Origin: an uncultured bacterium
Lineage (GTDB): Bacteria > Bacillota > Clostridia > Oscillospirales > Acutalibacteraceae
Assembly: GCA_905215055.1 (NCBI GenBank)
Contig: CAJMOH010000006.1
Location: forward strand, 1-64,000
Length of the DNA: 64,000 bases
Direction of reading: 5' to 3'
Below are positions 48,131-56,930 of this stretch, one piece after another (the first letter of the stretch is position 1; each line of letters opens with the position of its first letter). Under the pieces are notes generated by a model. The model worked only from the letters and a program-made list of their open reading frames with translations. It did no database searches and was not told the origin of the DNA. The position numbers and the translations under genes were made by a program.

Positions 48131-49088
48131 CCTTCCGCCCTCCCTTCCGCAGCTTTGGAAGCGCCCCAAAGGGCCGGGGCTTGATGGCCCGCTCGATGAG
48201 AGGGGTGAGAATGTTCATCAGGATAATGGAGTAGGAAACGCCCTCGGGCAGAGAGCCAAACTCTCGAATGACCATGGTCAGCAGGCCGCAGCCAAAGGCG
48301 AAAACCACCCGGCCCCAGAAGTACAGAGGGCTGGTGGTGTAGTCCGTGGCCATGAAGAAGGCTCCCAGCAGCAATCCGCCGGTGAGCAGGTCGAACAGGG
48401 GGTCCCGCCCGAACAGAGCGGAAAACAGCGCCGCTGTGGCCAGATAGGTCAGGGGGATCACCGGGGAGATCACCCGCCGGACAATCAGATACAGCCCGCC
48501 CAGCAGAATGGCCAGGGCGCAGGTCTCTCCCAGGCAGCCGGGGTGGTTTCCCAGAAACAGATCCAGATAGGAGGGCAGCTCCTGGGCGGCGCCCTCCTTT
48601 AAAATGCCCAGGGGGGTGGCGGTGGTGACGGCGTCCGCCGTGGCGCCGTAGTCAAAGGGCTGCACCCAGTGGGTCATCCGGGAGGGGAAGGAGTTCAGCA
48701 GGATGATCCGGGCGGTGAGGGCGGGGTTGACAAAGTTCTGTCCAATGCCCCCGAACATCTGCTTGACCACCACAATGGCGGCCACGCAGCCAAACACCGC
48801 CATCAGGGGGTTGATGGTGACGGGCAGGTTTAAGGCCAGCAGAATACCTGTCACCACACAGCTTAAATCCCCCACGGTTTGGGGGCGCTTCATCACCCGG
48901 CGGCACAGGTACTCGCACAGAATGCAGGAGGCCACGCAGGTCAGAATGACCACCGCGGCCCGAAAGCCAAACAGGATTACCGAGGCGATCATGGCCGGTG
49001 TCAATGCGATGATCACGTCCAGCATAATGTTCTGGGTGGTCCTCCCGCCGTTTAGGTGGGGGGAGGAAGATACAAGCAGCTTTTCCAT
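48120..49088 (-). CDS. rnfD: Rnf complex subunit D, membrane, covalent FMN
   Basis: This 322-residue membrane protein has about nine segments. The covalent FMN threonine is in ADAVTTATPLG near residue 158. ATDYTTSPLYFWGRVVFAFGCGLL near residue 240 (core ATDYTTSPL) and SIILMNILTPLIER near the C-terminus are family marks. The ATG at 49088 follows GGGAAGAAGTGACC and is two bases from the rnfC stop. It forms part of the ion-pumping core. The gene is GC-rich like its neighbours. Confidence 0.94.
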   Translation of the reverse strand: MEKLLVSSSPHLNGGRTTQNIMLDVIIALTPAMIASVILFGFRAAVVILTCVASCILCEYLCRRVMKRPQTVGDLSCVVTGILLALNLPVTINPLMAVFGCVAAIVVVKQMFGGIGQNFVNPALTARIILLNSFPSRMTHWVQPFDYGATADAVTTATPLGILKEGAAQELPSYLDLFLGNHPGCLGETCALAILLGGLYLIVRRVISPVIPLTYLATAALFSALFGRDPLFDLLTGGLLLGAFFMATDYTTSPLYFWGRVVFAFGCGLLTMVIREFGSLPEGVSYSIILMNILTPLIERAIKPRPFGALPKLRKGGRKDEA

Positions 49089-49090
49089 GG

Positions 49091-50431
49091 TCACTTCTTC
49101 CCTCCTTGCTTTTTCACCATGCTTTTGCCCAGGCGGATGGACTGAACCAGCCGCCGTCCCGCCGGGCAGGAGAAGGCGCAGCAGCCGCACTCCATGCAGG
49201 TCATCACGTTCAGGGACTGAAGGGCCTCCACGTCCTGGCGCTCCACGGCCTGCTCCAGCTTGGTGGGCATCAGGCACATGGGACAGGCCGCCACGCACCG
49301 GCCGCAGCGAATACAGGCGGTGGGCTGGCGCAGCAGGGCGTCCCCTTCGGCCAGGGCGAGAATGGCGTTGTTTTGCTTGAGGATGGGCAGCTCATCGCTG
49401 GTAATGGCCACGCCCATCATGGGGCCGCCCATAATCAGCTTTTTCGGCTCCGCCTTGTAGCCGCCGCAAAAGGCCACCACGTCCTTAATGGGGGTGCCCA
49501 CCGGGACAATGACGTTTTGGGGATGGGCAATGGCAGAGCCGTCTATGGTCACCCGCTTTAAGGTTAAGGGCATGCCGGTACGCATATAGCTTGCCAAAAA
49601 GGAGATGGAGGCGATGTTCATCACCAGGCAGCCCACGTCGGCGGGCAGCTTGCCCTCCGGCACCCTTCGGCCGGTGCAGGCCTGGACCAGCACCTTTTCC
49701 GCCCCTTGGGGATAGCGGCTTTTCAGGGGCAGCACCCGCACCTGGTCCAGCGGGTCCATTTTGGGATCGTCGGCGATCTCGGAAAGCTTTTCAATCACGT
49801 CGGGCTTGTTGTCCTCCACGGCCAGAATGACCCGCTGCACGTCCAGGATCTCCTTGACCTTGTACACGCCGTCCAGCACGTTGCGGGTGTTTTCCAGGGC
49901 CTCCCGGTGGTCGGAGGTGACATAGGGCTCGCACTCGGCCACGTTGACAAGCAAGGTGTCAATGCTCTTGCCTTCTGGTATGTTCAGTTTTACATGGGTG
50001 GGAAACCCGGCGCCGCCCAGTCCCACCATGCCGGCGGTCCGGGCCGCCGCGGTAAGCTCCTTCTTGGTGGTGATGGGGGGCGGGGGAGCAATGGCCGGGT
50101 CCTTTTCCATTTTGCCGTCGGACTCTACCACCACGGCCTGGGTAAGCTGTCCGCCGGAAATCATGACAGAGGTGATCTCCGTCACTGTGCCGGAGACAGA
50201 GGCATGTACCGGGGCGCTGACAGCGGCGCTGCTGTCGCCCACCACCGTGCCTACAAAAACGTGATCGCCCTTTTTCACAGTGGGCGCGCAAGGGGCGCCG
50301 ATGTGCTGCTGCATGGGCAGAATAACCCGTTCCGGGGGCGGCATAACGGCCGTGGGGATGTCCCAGGTGTTCTTGTGATGAGGCACCGCCGCGCCGCCGT
50401 GAGTACGGAAGGGATGCTTTGGAAACTCCAT
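49091..50431 (-). CDS. rnfC: Rnf complex subunit C, NADH-binding peripheral subunit
   Basis: This 446-residue protein exchanges electrons between NADH and the Rnf complex. It begins with an SLBB/lipoyl-like section (FRTHGGAAVPHHK), and the NADH/FMN Rossmann part has AAGMVGLGGAGFPTHVK-type sequence (GLGGAGFPTHVKL) and ECEPYVTSDHREAL. Two 4Fe-4S motifs, CIRCGRCVAACP and CMECGCCAFSCP, are near residues 370 and 410. The ATG at 50431 follows AAAGGAAAGG. It is the first gene of rnfCDGEAB, and the promoter is at 50496. Confidence 0.95.
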   Translation of the reverse strand: MEFPKHPFRTHGGAAVPHHKNTWDIPTAVMPPPERVILPMQQHIGAPCAPTVKKGDHVFVGTVVGDSSAAVSAPVHASVSGTVTEITSVMISGGQLTQAVVVESDGKMEKDPAIAPPPPITTKKELTAAARTAGMVGLGGAGFPTHVKLNIPEGKSIDTLLVNVAECEPYVTSDHREALENTRNVLDGVYKVKEILDVQRVILAVEDNKPDVIEKLSEIADDPKMDPLDQVRVLPLKSRYPQGAEKVLVQACTGRRVPEGKLPADVGCLVMNIASISFLASYMRTGMPLTLKRVTIDGSAIAHPQNVIVPVGTPIKDVVAFCGGYKAEPKKLIMGGPMMGVAITSDELPILKQNNAILALAEGDALLRQPTACIRCGRCVAACPMCLMPTKLEQAVERQDVEALQSLNVMTCMECGCCAFSCPAGRRLVQSIRLGKSMVKKQGGKK

Positions 50432-50495
50432 AGTATGATGCCAGCCTTTCCTTTGGTTCGGGAGCCCCGCCGCTGAAGGGAGGCTTCCACGAATC

Positions 50496-50524
50496 ATTGT
50501 AGCCGAAAAGATAGTAACTTGCAA
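50496..50524 (-). promoter_or_regulatory. Promoter of rnfCDGEAB
   Basis: On the minus strand TTGCAA (50524-50519) and TACAAT (50501-50496) are separated by 17 bases, 65 bases before rnfC. Confidence 0.65.
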
Positions 50525-50590
50525 GATAAATAAAAAATTGTCAAAGAGCAAAGGGCGAAGTGGGAAATGACACTAAAAAAGGGCGGGCCG

Positions 50591-50754
50591 TCAGGAGAGA
50601 GGAGGATGGTTTATGAAATAGTCCTCCGCCTGCATTTGCGCCTCTTTCAGAGTCTGAATTGCGGGAAATACAAAGAGAGTTCTTCTAAAAGGCGTACAGC
50701 GTCCGTCACAGCGTTGAATAAGGCGATGTACATTTCTTTATAGCAGGTTTCCAC
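50591..50754 (-). pseudogene. Frameshifted gene for a small unknown protein
   Basis: On the minus strand AAGGAGG precedes GTG at 50754. The frame reads YKEMYIALFNAVTDAVRLLEELSLYFPQF and stops. The next frame then continues QTLKEAQMQAEDYFINH and ends at 50591. Joined, the product of about 53 residues resembles small FNAVTDA-type helical proteins of Firmicutes. One base of frameshift is implied near 50662. It is in a low-GC patch next to the XRE gene. Confidence 0.5.
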
Positions 50755-50766
50755 AGCAAAGCCTCC

Positions 50767-50802
50767 TTGAAAATGAAAAAATAGTGTGTGTATAACAACA
50801 CT
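50767..50802 (+). promoter_or_regulatory. Promoter and dyad before the XRE gene
   Basis: TTGAAA (50767-50772) and TATAAC (50791-50796) are separated by 18 bases. The dyad AGTGT (50783-50787) and ACACT (50798-50802) spans the -10 box, a likely autoregulatory operator. Confidence 0.5.
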
Positions 50803-50874
50803 GTTTCTTCCTCAATTTTACCGCCATAATAAGACAAAAGGCAAGAAAATCCGTTCGACAAATTGAGGATCAAA

Positions 50875-51087
50875 ATGATAAAATACGATAAGCTGTGGCA
50901 AACGATCAAGGCCAGGGGGCTTTCGGAATACAAGCTGTACACCTATTACAACGTGAACCGTTCTCTGCTGAACAGGCTCCGCCACAACAAAAATGTAGAG
51001 GTTAACACCATCGACCGGCTGTGCAATATCCTGGGGTGCAAGGTAGAAGATATTATGGAGCACGTTCCAGACGACAACAAGTTTTGA
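50875..51087 (+). CDS. XRE (Cro/C1-type) helix-turn-helix regulator
   Basis: This 70-residue protein is one HTH domain: KLWQTIKARGLSEYKLYTYYNVNRSLLNRL, with a basic recognition stretch (SLLNRLRHNKN), followed by VNTIDRLCNILGCKVEDIM (core TIDRLCNILGC). This is the YgzD/Xre small type. The ATG at 50875 follows TTGAGGATCAAA. The base composition is lower in GC than the genes around it, so it may have been acquired. Its own promoter, dyad and terminator make it a self-contained unit. Its targets are unknown. Confidence 0.85.
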   Translation: MIKYDKLWQTIKARGLSEYKLYTYYNVNRSLLNRLRHNKNVEVNTIDRLCNILGCKVEDIMEHVPDDNKF

Positions 51088-51120
51088 AAAAACCGGAGTA
51101 TGAAACTCCGGTTTTTGTTT
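51087..51120. terminator. Bidirectional terminator between XRE and MATE genes
   Basis: AAAACCGGAGT and ACTCCGGTTTT pair around ATGAA. T-tracts lie on both strands. Confidence 0.85.
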
Positions 51121-51124
51121 TGCT

Positions 51125-52522
51125 TTATGCTTTTGAGGAGGCCACGCCAGCCCGCTTTTCCTTTTCCTTCCGCACCATTTCCCGCCAGATGGTCAGCAGC
51201 ATGGTGATGTAGCAGGCGCCGCCGCCGATAAAGTTGGAGATGGGCTCCGCCAGAAACACGCCGGTGACCCCCAGCCCAAACAGGTGGGGGAGAAGCAGCG
51301 TCAGAGGCGCCACAATGACCACCTTGCGGAACAGGGAGAAGAACACGGCCTGCTTGGACCTGCCCAGAGCCACCGCCGCGCTTTGGCCCGCCATTTGCAG
51401 GCTCATCATGAAGAAGCCGAAGAAGTAGATGTGCATGGAAGGCACCGCGGCCTCCACCATGTCCGCCTCGCTGCTGAACAGGCCGATGAAGAACCGGGGG
51501 AACAGAAACAGCAGCAGCCACACCGCCGTGGTGTAAATTACGCAGACAATGGTGGTGAACAGAATGCCTTGCCGCACCCGCCGGTACTCCTGAGCGCCGT
51601 AGTTAAAGCCCACCACGGGCTGGCCCGCGTTGGTCACACCGTTGATGGGGGTGGAGACCACCTCCCGCACGGAGTTGATAATGGTCATCACTCCCACATA
51701 CAGGTCGCCGCCAAAGGCTTGCAGGGTGGAGTTGCAGGCCACCTGCACAATGGAGTTGGTAATGGCCATGACAAAGCTGGAAAAGCCCAGGGAGAGAATC
51801 TGCCACACCAGCTGCAGGCGCAGCTTTAAGCAGGGCCACTCCAGGCGGATTAAGGCCTTTTTCCCCCGCAGGAAGGAAAAGGCCCACAGCGCCGACAAAA
51901 ACTGGGAGATGATGGTGGCCAGGGCCGCACCCTGCACCCCCATGTCAAAGACAAAGATGAAAAGGGGGTCCAGGACAATGTTGGTCACGGCGCCGATGAG
52001 CACGGTCATCATTCCCTTGCGGCCAAAGCCCTGGGCGTTGATAAACTGGTTCATCCCCAGGCTGACCATGACAAACACGCTGCCCAGCAGATAGATGGTG
52101 ATGTAGCCGTCGGCATAGGGATAGGTAGCGTCGCTGGCGCCAAAGGCGTACAGCAGGGGCCGTTTGATGAGAAGGATCACCACCGTCAGCACCGCCCCGG
52201 TCCCCACCAGCAGGGCGAAGGTGTTGCCCAAAATCTCCCGAGCCTTTTCCAGATTTCCCCGGCCCCGCTCGATGGAAAACAGCGGGGAGCCGCCCATGCC
52301 AAACAGATTGGCAAAGGCGGTGACAATGGAGATGATGGGGAAGGTCAGCCCCAGGCCTGTCAGAGCGTTGCCGGCGGCGTCGGGCAGGCGGCCGATGTAC
52401 ATGCGGTCCACCACGCTGTACAGCACGTTGATCAGCTGGGCCACGGTCATGGGCAGGGCCAGCCGCAAAATGTTGCCGGCCACGCTGCCCTTGGAAAAGT
52501 CGTTTGTCTGGGTGGTTGCCAT
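51125..52522 (-). CDS. MATE-family efflux transporter
   Basis: This 465-residue exporter has about twelve hydrophobic segments in two similar halves. Landmarks include LALPMTVAQLINVLYSVVDRMYIG (core YSVVDRMYIGRLP), FGASDATYPYADGYITIYLLG and the second half with LVWQILSLGFSSFVMAITNS. The ATG at 52522 follows AAAGGACCGGG. It resembles the MATE at 43458 (VDRMYIG and ASDATYP are shared) more than the one at 26027. The substrate is unknown. Confidence 0.9.
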   Translation of the reverse strand: MATTQTNDFSKGSVAGNILRLALPMTVAQLINVLYSVVDRMYIGRLPDAAGNALTGLGLTFPIISIVTAFANLFGMGGSPLFSIERGRGNLEKAREILGNTFALLVGTGAVLTVVILLIKRPLLYAFGASDATYPYADGYITIYLLGSVFVMVSLGMNQFINAQGFGRKGMMTVLIGAVTNIVLDPLFIFVFDMGVQGAALATIISQFLSALWAFSFLRGKKALIRLEWPCLKLRLQLVWQILSLGFSSFVMAITNSIVQVACNSTLQAFGGDLYVGVMTIINSVREVVSTPINGVTNAGQPVVGFNYGAQEYRRVRQGILFTTIVCVIYTTAVWLLLFLFPRFFIGLFSSEADMVEAAVPSMHIYFFGFFMMSLQMAGQSAAVALGRSKQAVFFSLFRKVVIVAPLTLLLPHLFGLGVTGVFLAEPISNFIGGGACYITMLLTIWREMVRKEKEKRAGVASSKA

Positions 52523-52730
52523 GTGAGGGGTCCCGGTCCTTTCTGTGTGAAGATTGGTTGCCTGTTCAACTATTTTACAGGAAACCGGTAAAAGTTGCAA
52601 GCGGCTGTCAGAAAGCCTCTGGGAGAAACAGTCTCTCTCAAAATTCTCCCAGGCGGGGCGCGCCCTTTTGTGAAGAATCCACCAAGCGGGAAAATCTGGC
52701 AAAAAACCAGACTTCAAGCCAAATTCAGGG

Positions 52731-52759
52731 CTTTTCAAAAGGAGGGTTTGGTGCTATAA
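52731..52759 (+). promoter_or_regulatory. Likely promoter of typA
   Basis: TTTTCA (52731-52736) and TATAAT (52754-52759) are separated by 17 bases. The -35 box is weak. The leader to typA is about 200 bases and carries repeat-like DNA. Confidence 0.45.
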
Positions 52760-52789
52760 TAAATCGGTTAATGCGAAGCGCGTGACCCC

Positions 52790-52966
52790 ACAGGACAAGT
52801 GGCGGAATGGTTCGCAAAGCTCGCTCGCAGCTGCGAAAAAACAAGGAAGCGGCCGCGATTGACATTGGACGAAAAAACGCGGCCGCCGAATGTCCGGCCC
52901 TCACCCAGCCCGGGCGCCCCGCGGCTTGGGTTCAGCGTCACGCTGAAGAAAGGAACGATGGGAATC
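52790..52966 (+). other. Leader of typA with repeat-derived sequence
   Basis: A segment at 52912-52958 (GCGCCCCGCGGCTTGGG, GTTCAGCGTCACGCTGAAG) is a divergent copy of the core of the 80-base repeat at 45 kb. The start of the leader (AAGTGGCGGAATGG, 52797-52810) matches the 5' part of tRNA-Leu/Ser genes by chance or as a remnant. The in-frame extension of typA through this region (56 residues) is poor in TypA-like sequence and is not used. Confidence 0.45.
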
Positions 52967-54793
52967 ATGGCAAAGAGAGAAGATTTGCGGAATGTGGCGA
53001 TTATCGCCCATGTGGACCACGGCAAGACCACCCTGGTGGACCAGCTGCTGCGGCAGAGCGGCGTGTTCCGCCAGAACGAGGCCGTGGCCGAGCGGGTGAT
53101 GGATTCCGGCGACTTGGAGCGGGAACGGGGCATCACCATCCTGTCCAAGAATACCGCCGTCAAATATGGCGACATCAAGATCAACATTGTGGACACCCCC
53201 GGCCACGCGGACTTTGGCGGCGAGGTGGAGCGGGTGCTTCAAATGGTGGACGGCGTGCTGCTGCTGGTGGACGCCTTTGAGGGCTGCATGCCCCAGACCC
53301 GCTTTGTGCTGAAAAAGGCTCTGGCCCTGGGCAAAAAGCCCTTGGTGGTGCTGAATAAAATCGACCGGCCCGGCGCCCGCCCCGCGGAAGTGGTGGACGA
53401 GGTGCTGGACCTGTTCATCGAGCTGGGGGCCAACGACGACCAGCTGGAGTTCCCGGTGTGCTACGCCTCCGCCAAGGACGGCTACGCCACCCTGGACCCC
53501 AGCACTCCCGGCACGGACATGACGCCCCTGTTTGAGATGATTGTGAACCAGGTTCCCTGCCCCGAAGGGGATCTGGAGGGGCCCACCCAGGTGCTGTTCT
53601 CCAATATCGACTACGACGACTATGTGGGGCGCATCGGCATCGGCCGGGTGGAGCGGGGCTCCATTCAGGTGGGGCAGACCGTCACCATCTGCGGCGGCGG
53701 CGAGGACCACCACCAGAACGCCAAGATCACAAAGCTCTATCAGTTTGAGGGCTTGAAGCGGGTGGAGCACCAGTCCGCCAGCCTGGGGGACATTATCGCC
53801 GTGTCCGGCATTGCCGACTTGAACATCGGCCAGACCGCCTGCGCCACCGACTGCGTGGAGCCTCTGCCCTTTGTGAAGATCGACGAGCCCACAGTTTCCA
53901 TGAACTTTATGGTGAACAACTCCCCCTTTGCCGGGCGGGAGGGCAAATATGTCACCTCCCGGAACCTGCGGGACCGGCTCTTTAAAGAGGTGGAGACCAA
54001 CGTGGCCATGCGGGTGGAGGAGACGGACTCCACCGACACCTATAAAGTTTCCGGCCGGGGCGAGCTGCACCTTAGCATCCTCATCGAGCAGATGCGCCGC
54101 CAGGGGTATGAATTTCAGGTAAGCCGCCCCACGGTGATCTACAAGACCGGCAAGGACGGCAAGCTTTTGGAGCCGATGGAGCTTTTGATGATTGAGGTGC
54201 CGGACAGCTATGTGGGCGCCGTGATGGAGAAGATCGGCTCCCGAAAGGCGGAGCTGCTCAACATGGGTTCCCGGGAGAGCGGCACCACCCACATGGAGTT
54301 TAAGATCCCCGCCCGGGGCCTGATGGGCTACCGGTCGGAGTTTTTGACAGACACCAACGGCAACGGCATTATGAACCATGTGTTTGACTCTTACGAGCCC
54401 TACAAGGGGGACATCCAGCAGCGGACCCAAGGCTCCATCATCGCCCACGAAACCGGGGAATCCACCGCCTACGGCCTGTTCTACGCCCAGGAGCGGGGAC
54501 GGCTGTTCATCGGCCCCGGCGTGGAGGTGTACGAGGGCATGATTGTGGGGGCCAACCCCAAGACGGAGGACATCACCGTAAATGTGTGCAAGAAGAAGCA
54601 CGCCACCAACACCCGTGCCTCCGGCTCGGACGACGCTCTGAAGCTGGTGCCTCACTCCCAGCTGAGCCTGGAGCAATGCCTGGAATTCATCGCCGAGGAC
54701 GAGCTGGTGGAGGTGACTCCCAAGAGCATCCGCATGCGCAAGGCCATCCTCTCCAAAGAGCTGCGCATGAAGCAGGCCAGCAAAAAGAAATAG
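52967..54793 (+). CDS. typA: Translational GTPase TypA/BipA
   Basis: This 608-residue ribosome-binding GTPase aids 50S assembly and stress growth. The G motifs are AHVDHGKTT (residues 11-19), the G2 region RERGITI, G3 [10 protein letters not shown]4 NKID and a later SAKDG. An elongation-factor-like domain II and the C-terminal domain ([22 protein letters not shown]; core [14 protein letters not shown]) are intact. The ATG at 52967 follows AAAGGAACGATGGGAATC, and an ATG three codons earlier is an alternative. It is alone in its transcript, with repeat DNA on both sides. Confidence 0.96.
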   Translation: MAKREDLRNVAIIAHVDHGKTTLVDQLLRQSGVFRQNEAVAERVMDSGDLERERGITILSKNTAVKYGDIKINIVDTPGHADFGGEVERVLQMVDGVLLLVDAFEGCMPQTRFVLKKALALGKKPLVVLNKIDRPGARPAEVVDEVLDLFIELGANDDQLEFPVCYASAKDGYATLDPSTPGTDMTPLFEMIVNQVPCPEGDLEGPTQVLFSNIDYDDYVGRIGIGRVERGSIQVGQTVTICGGGEDHHQNAKITKLYQFEGLKRVEHQSASLGDIIAVSGIADLNIGQTACATDCVEPLPFVKIDEPTVSMNFMVNNSPFAGREGKYVTSRNLRDRLFKEVETNVAMRVEETDSTDTYKVSGRGELHLSILIEQMRRQGYEFQVSRPTVIYKTGKDGKLLEPMELLMIEVPDSYVGAVMEKIGSRKAELLNMGSRESGTTHMEFKIPARGLMGYRSEFLTDTNGNGIMNHVFDSYEPYKGDIQQRTQGSIIAHETGESTAYGLFYAQERGRLFIGPGVEVYEGMIVGANPKTEDITVNVCKKKHATNTRASGSDDALKLVPHSQLSLEQCLEFIAEDELVEVTPKSIRMRKAILSKELRMKQASKKK

Positions 54794-55220
54794 TCCGTGC
54801 TCGGACGGAGCAAGTCGCGGGACGCGCGCACTGGCGCGCGGGCAGTAATCGAGACGTCAGATCGCGTGCGCGGGAGGGGCCGTTTGCTGCGGGAAAGAAG
54901 CCGGAAAGGTCCCAGCGAAGCCAACGGCGCGGACGCGCTTTCGCCTCTCGATGAGGCGCGGCGTTTCGCCGCCGGTCTCGCCTGCCGGCTCGGTCGGTCC
55001 TGAACGGTCCCCACTGGGGACCAGGACCCCAGGGCGCGAATTGCCCCGTGCGGTCACGCACCGCCGCAGGGTTGCAGGCGTGAAAAGCAGGTTTGCGCAC
55101 TGTACCCAGGCGTTTCCTGCCGCGCACGCGAGGCATCGTCCTGATTAATGCCCGGGCGCTTTCAGCGCCCGTCCCGCGAAGAAAAGTTCTTTGCCAAGCT
55201 TTCTTACAAGAAAGCGGCGG
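54794..55220. repeat. Mosaic intergenic repeat region downstream of typA
   Basis: It includes a reverse-orientation copy of the repeat family at 41.3-41.7 kb (54880-54980, with GAAGCCGGAAAGGTCCC). A segment at 54955-55020 resembles the complement of 44840-44940. A GCCCGGGCGCT/AGCGCCCG hairpin is at 55149-55171. The hairpin AAGCTTTCTTACAAGAAAGC lies at 55196-55215, immediately before the next ribosome binding site. No gene is seen in this 430-base stretch. Confidence 0.6.
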
Positions 55221-55235
55221 AAAGGAGGCCACTGG

Positions 55236-56930
55236 TTGGATATTGTCATTTTAGATTTGGAGTGGAACGGCACTTACAGCCGGCGGCTGAAGGGCTATAT
55301 CAACGAAATCATCGAGTTTGGCGCCGTGAAGTGCGGCCCGGACCTTTCGGAGAAGGGAACCTTCTCCTGCTTTGTCAAGCCCCAGGTGGGAAAGCATATC
55401 AGCTCTACCATCCAGAATTTGACCAGCATCACCGATGAGAACCTGACCAGCGGCATGACCTTTATGCAGGCGGTCAGCCGGTTTAAGCGCTGGGCCGGGG
55501 ACTGCGTCATCATGACCTGGGGCACCTCGGACATTTTAACGCTGGTGGAAAACTGCCGCTATTTCAGCGGCGACGAACGGGTGCCCTTTCTCTCCCGCTA
55601 CTGCGACCTGCAGGTGTTTTCCCAGGACCGGCTGGGCCTGGGCCGCAGGGAGCAGGTGGGCCTTTCCCGGGCGGCGGAGCTTTTGGGGCTGGACGTGTCC
55701 GGCATGGACCACCACCGGGCCTTGGATGACAGCCGCATGACCCTGGCGGTTCTCCGCAAGGTGTACGACCCCAAGGCCATCGCCCCCTATATCGACAGCT
55801 GCACCCCGGAGTTTTACCGGCGGATCACCTTTAAGACCACCTATATCTGCGACCTTCACAGCCCCCTGGTGGAGAAAAGCCATCTGCGGTTTCCCTGCCC
55901 CAGATGCGGGGAGGAAAGCCGCCGGCTCACCAAGTGGAATCTGAAAAACAAGAGCTTTCGGGCGGACTTTCGCTGCACCCGGTGCGGACATCTTTTCGGC
56001 GGAAGGCTCACCATCAAACAGAAATACGAGGGATTGACCGTGAACAAGAAAACCTTTCCCCTGCCCGACATTGAAACGCCCCGTCAGGCCGTCCCCGGCC
56101 CGGTGGGAAACATGGAGCTGGAACTGTCCCAGGGCGTGGGGCTGCTGCGTTTTTCCGCCTGGAAGGGGCTGGACCTTGTCAACCACGCTTTTACCACCCG
56201 CATCGGCGGGGTCAGCCAGGGAGAATTTGCCGCCATGAACCTGGGCTTTGGCCGGGGTGACTCGGAGGAGAATGTGGCGGAAAACTACCGGCTGTTCTGC
56301 GCCGCCGCCGGCTTCGAGGCGGAATCCCTGGTCTGCGGCGCCCAGGACCACCACACCGCCATCCGGCGGGTGGGAGAGGCCCAGCGGGGAACCGGCATCT
56401 GGAAGCCCAAGGACATGGAGTCCATCGACGGGCTGTGTACCGACGATCCCCGGGTCACCCTGGTGATTTACTGCGCCGACTGCGTGCCTCTGTACTTTGT
56501 GGACCCGGTTCACAGAGCCGTGGGCCTGGCCCACGCGGGCTGGCGGGGTACCGCCGCCGGCATGGCCAAGGCAATGGTGGAGCGCATGGCTCTGGAATTT
56601 TCCACCCAGCCCCAGGAGCTGCTGGTGGCCATCGGCCCTTCCATCGGCAAGGACTGCTTTGAGGTGGATGAGCCGGTAGCCGCGGAGTTTTCCAGGCTGC
56701 CCCATTGGGAGAAGTTTGTCACAGGCCCCCAGCGGGAGAAATACCATGTGGACCTGTGGGAGTGCAACCGGCAGTTTTTGCTGGACGCCGGGGTTCGGCC
56801 GGAAAACATCACCCTAGGGAATGTGTGTACCATGTGCGAAAGCGACCTGGTCTTTTCCCACCGGAAAACCAGGGGGCAGCGGGGCAGCAACTGCGCCATG
56901 CTGGCCCTGAAAGACGGGGAGCGGCCGTGA
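55236..56930 (+). CDS. Fusion: DEDDh exonuclease, zinc ribbon and PgeF/YlmD-type purine nucleoside phosphorylase
   Basis: This 564-residue protein joins three parts. Residues 1-185 are a DnaQ-like exonuclease: D7 and E9 in DLEW, and the C-terminal H160/D164 in HHRALDD give the DEDDh set. Residues 221-250 form a Cys4 zinc ribbon (CPRC, CTRC). From M293 there is a full PgeF/YlmD domain with FTTRIGGVSQG, CGAQDHH, YCADCVPLYF, GLAHAGWRGT and GNVCTMCESDLVFSHR, which carry the metal and catalytic residues. The TTG start follows AAAGGAGGCCACTGG. PgeF usually stands alone with MELELS as its start, seen here after a linker. The neighbouring radical SAM gene overlaps by four bases. Confidence 0.8.
   Translation: MDIVILDLEWNGTYSRRLKGYINEIIEFGAVKCGPDLSEKGTFSCFVKPQVGKHISSTIQNLTSITDENLTSGMTFMQAVSRFKRWAGDCVIMTWGTSDILTLVENCRYFSGDERVPFLSRYCDLQVFSQDRLGLGRREQVGLSRAAELLGLDVSGMDHHRALDDSRMTLAVLRKVYDPKAIAPYIDSCTPEFYRRITFKTTYICDLHSPLVEKSHLRFPCPRCGEESRRLTKWNLKNKSFRADFRCTRCGHLFGGRLTIKQKYEGLTVNKKTFPLPDIETPRQAVPGPVGNMELELSQGVGLLRFSAWKGLDLVNHAFTTRIGGVSQGEFAAMNLGFGRGDSEENVAENYRLFCAAAGFEAESLVCGAQDHHTAIRRVGEAQRGTGIWKPKDMESIDGLCTDDPRVTLVIYCADCVPLYFVDPVHRAVGLAHAGWRGTAAGMAKAMVERMALEFSTQPQELLVAIGPSIGKDCFEVDEPVAAEFSRLPHWEKFVTGPQREKYHVDLWECNRQFLLDAGVRPENITLGNVCTMCESDLVFSHRKTRGQRGSNCAMLALKDGERP

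Noticed and set aside
52799..52966. 56-residue extension of TypA
   Set aside because: It runs through repeat-like sequence and does not resemble TypA. The accepted start MAKREDLRN matches the family.
52901..54676. 591-codon frame antisense to typA
   Set aside because: It mirrors the typA coding strand, has no ribosome binding site or recognised domain, and typA itself is certain.
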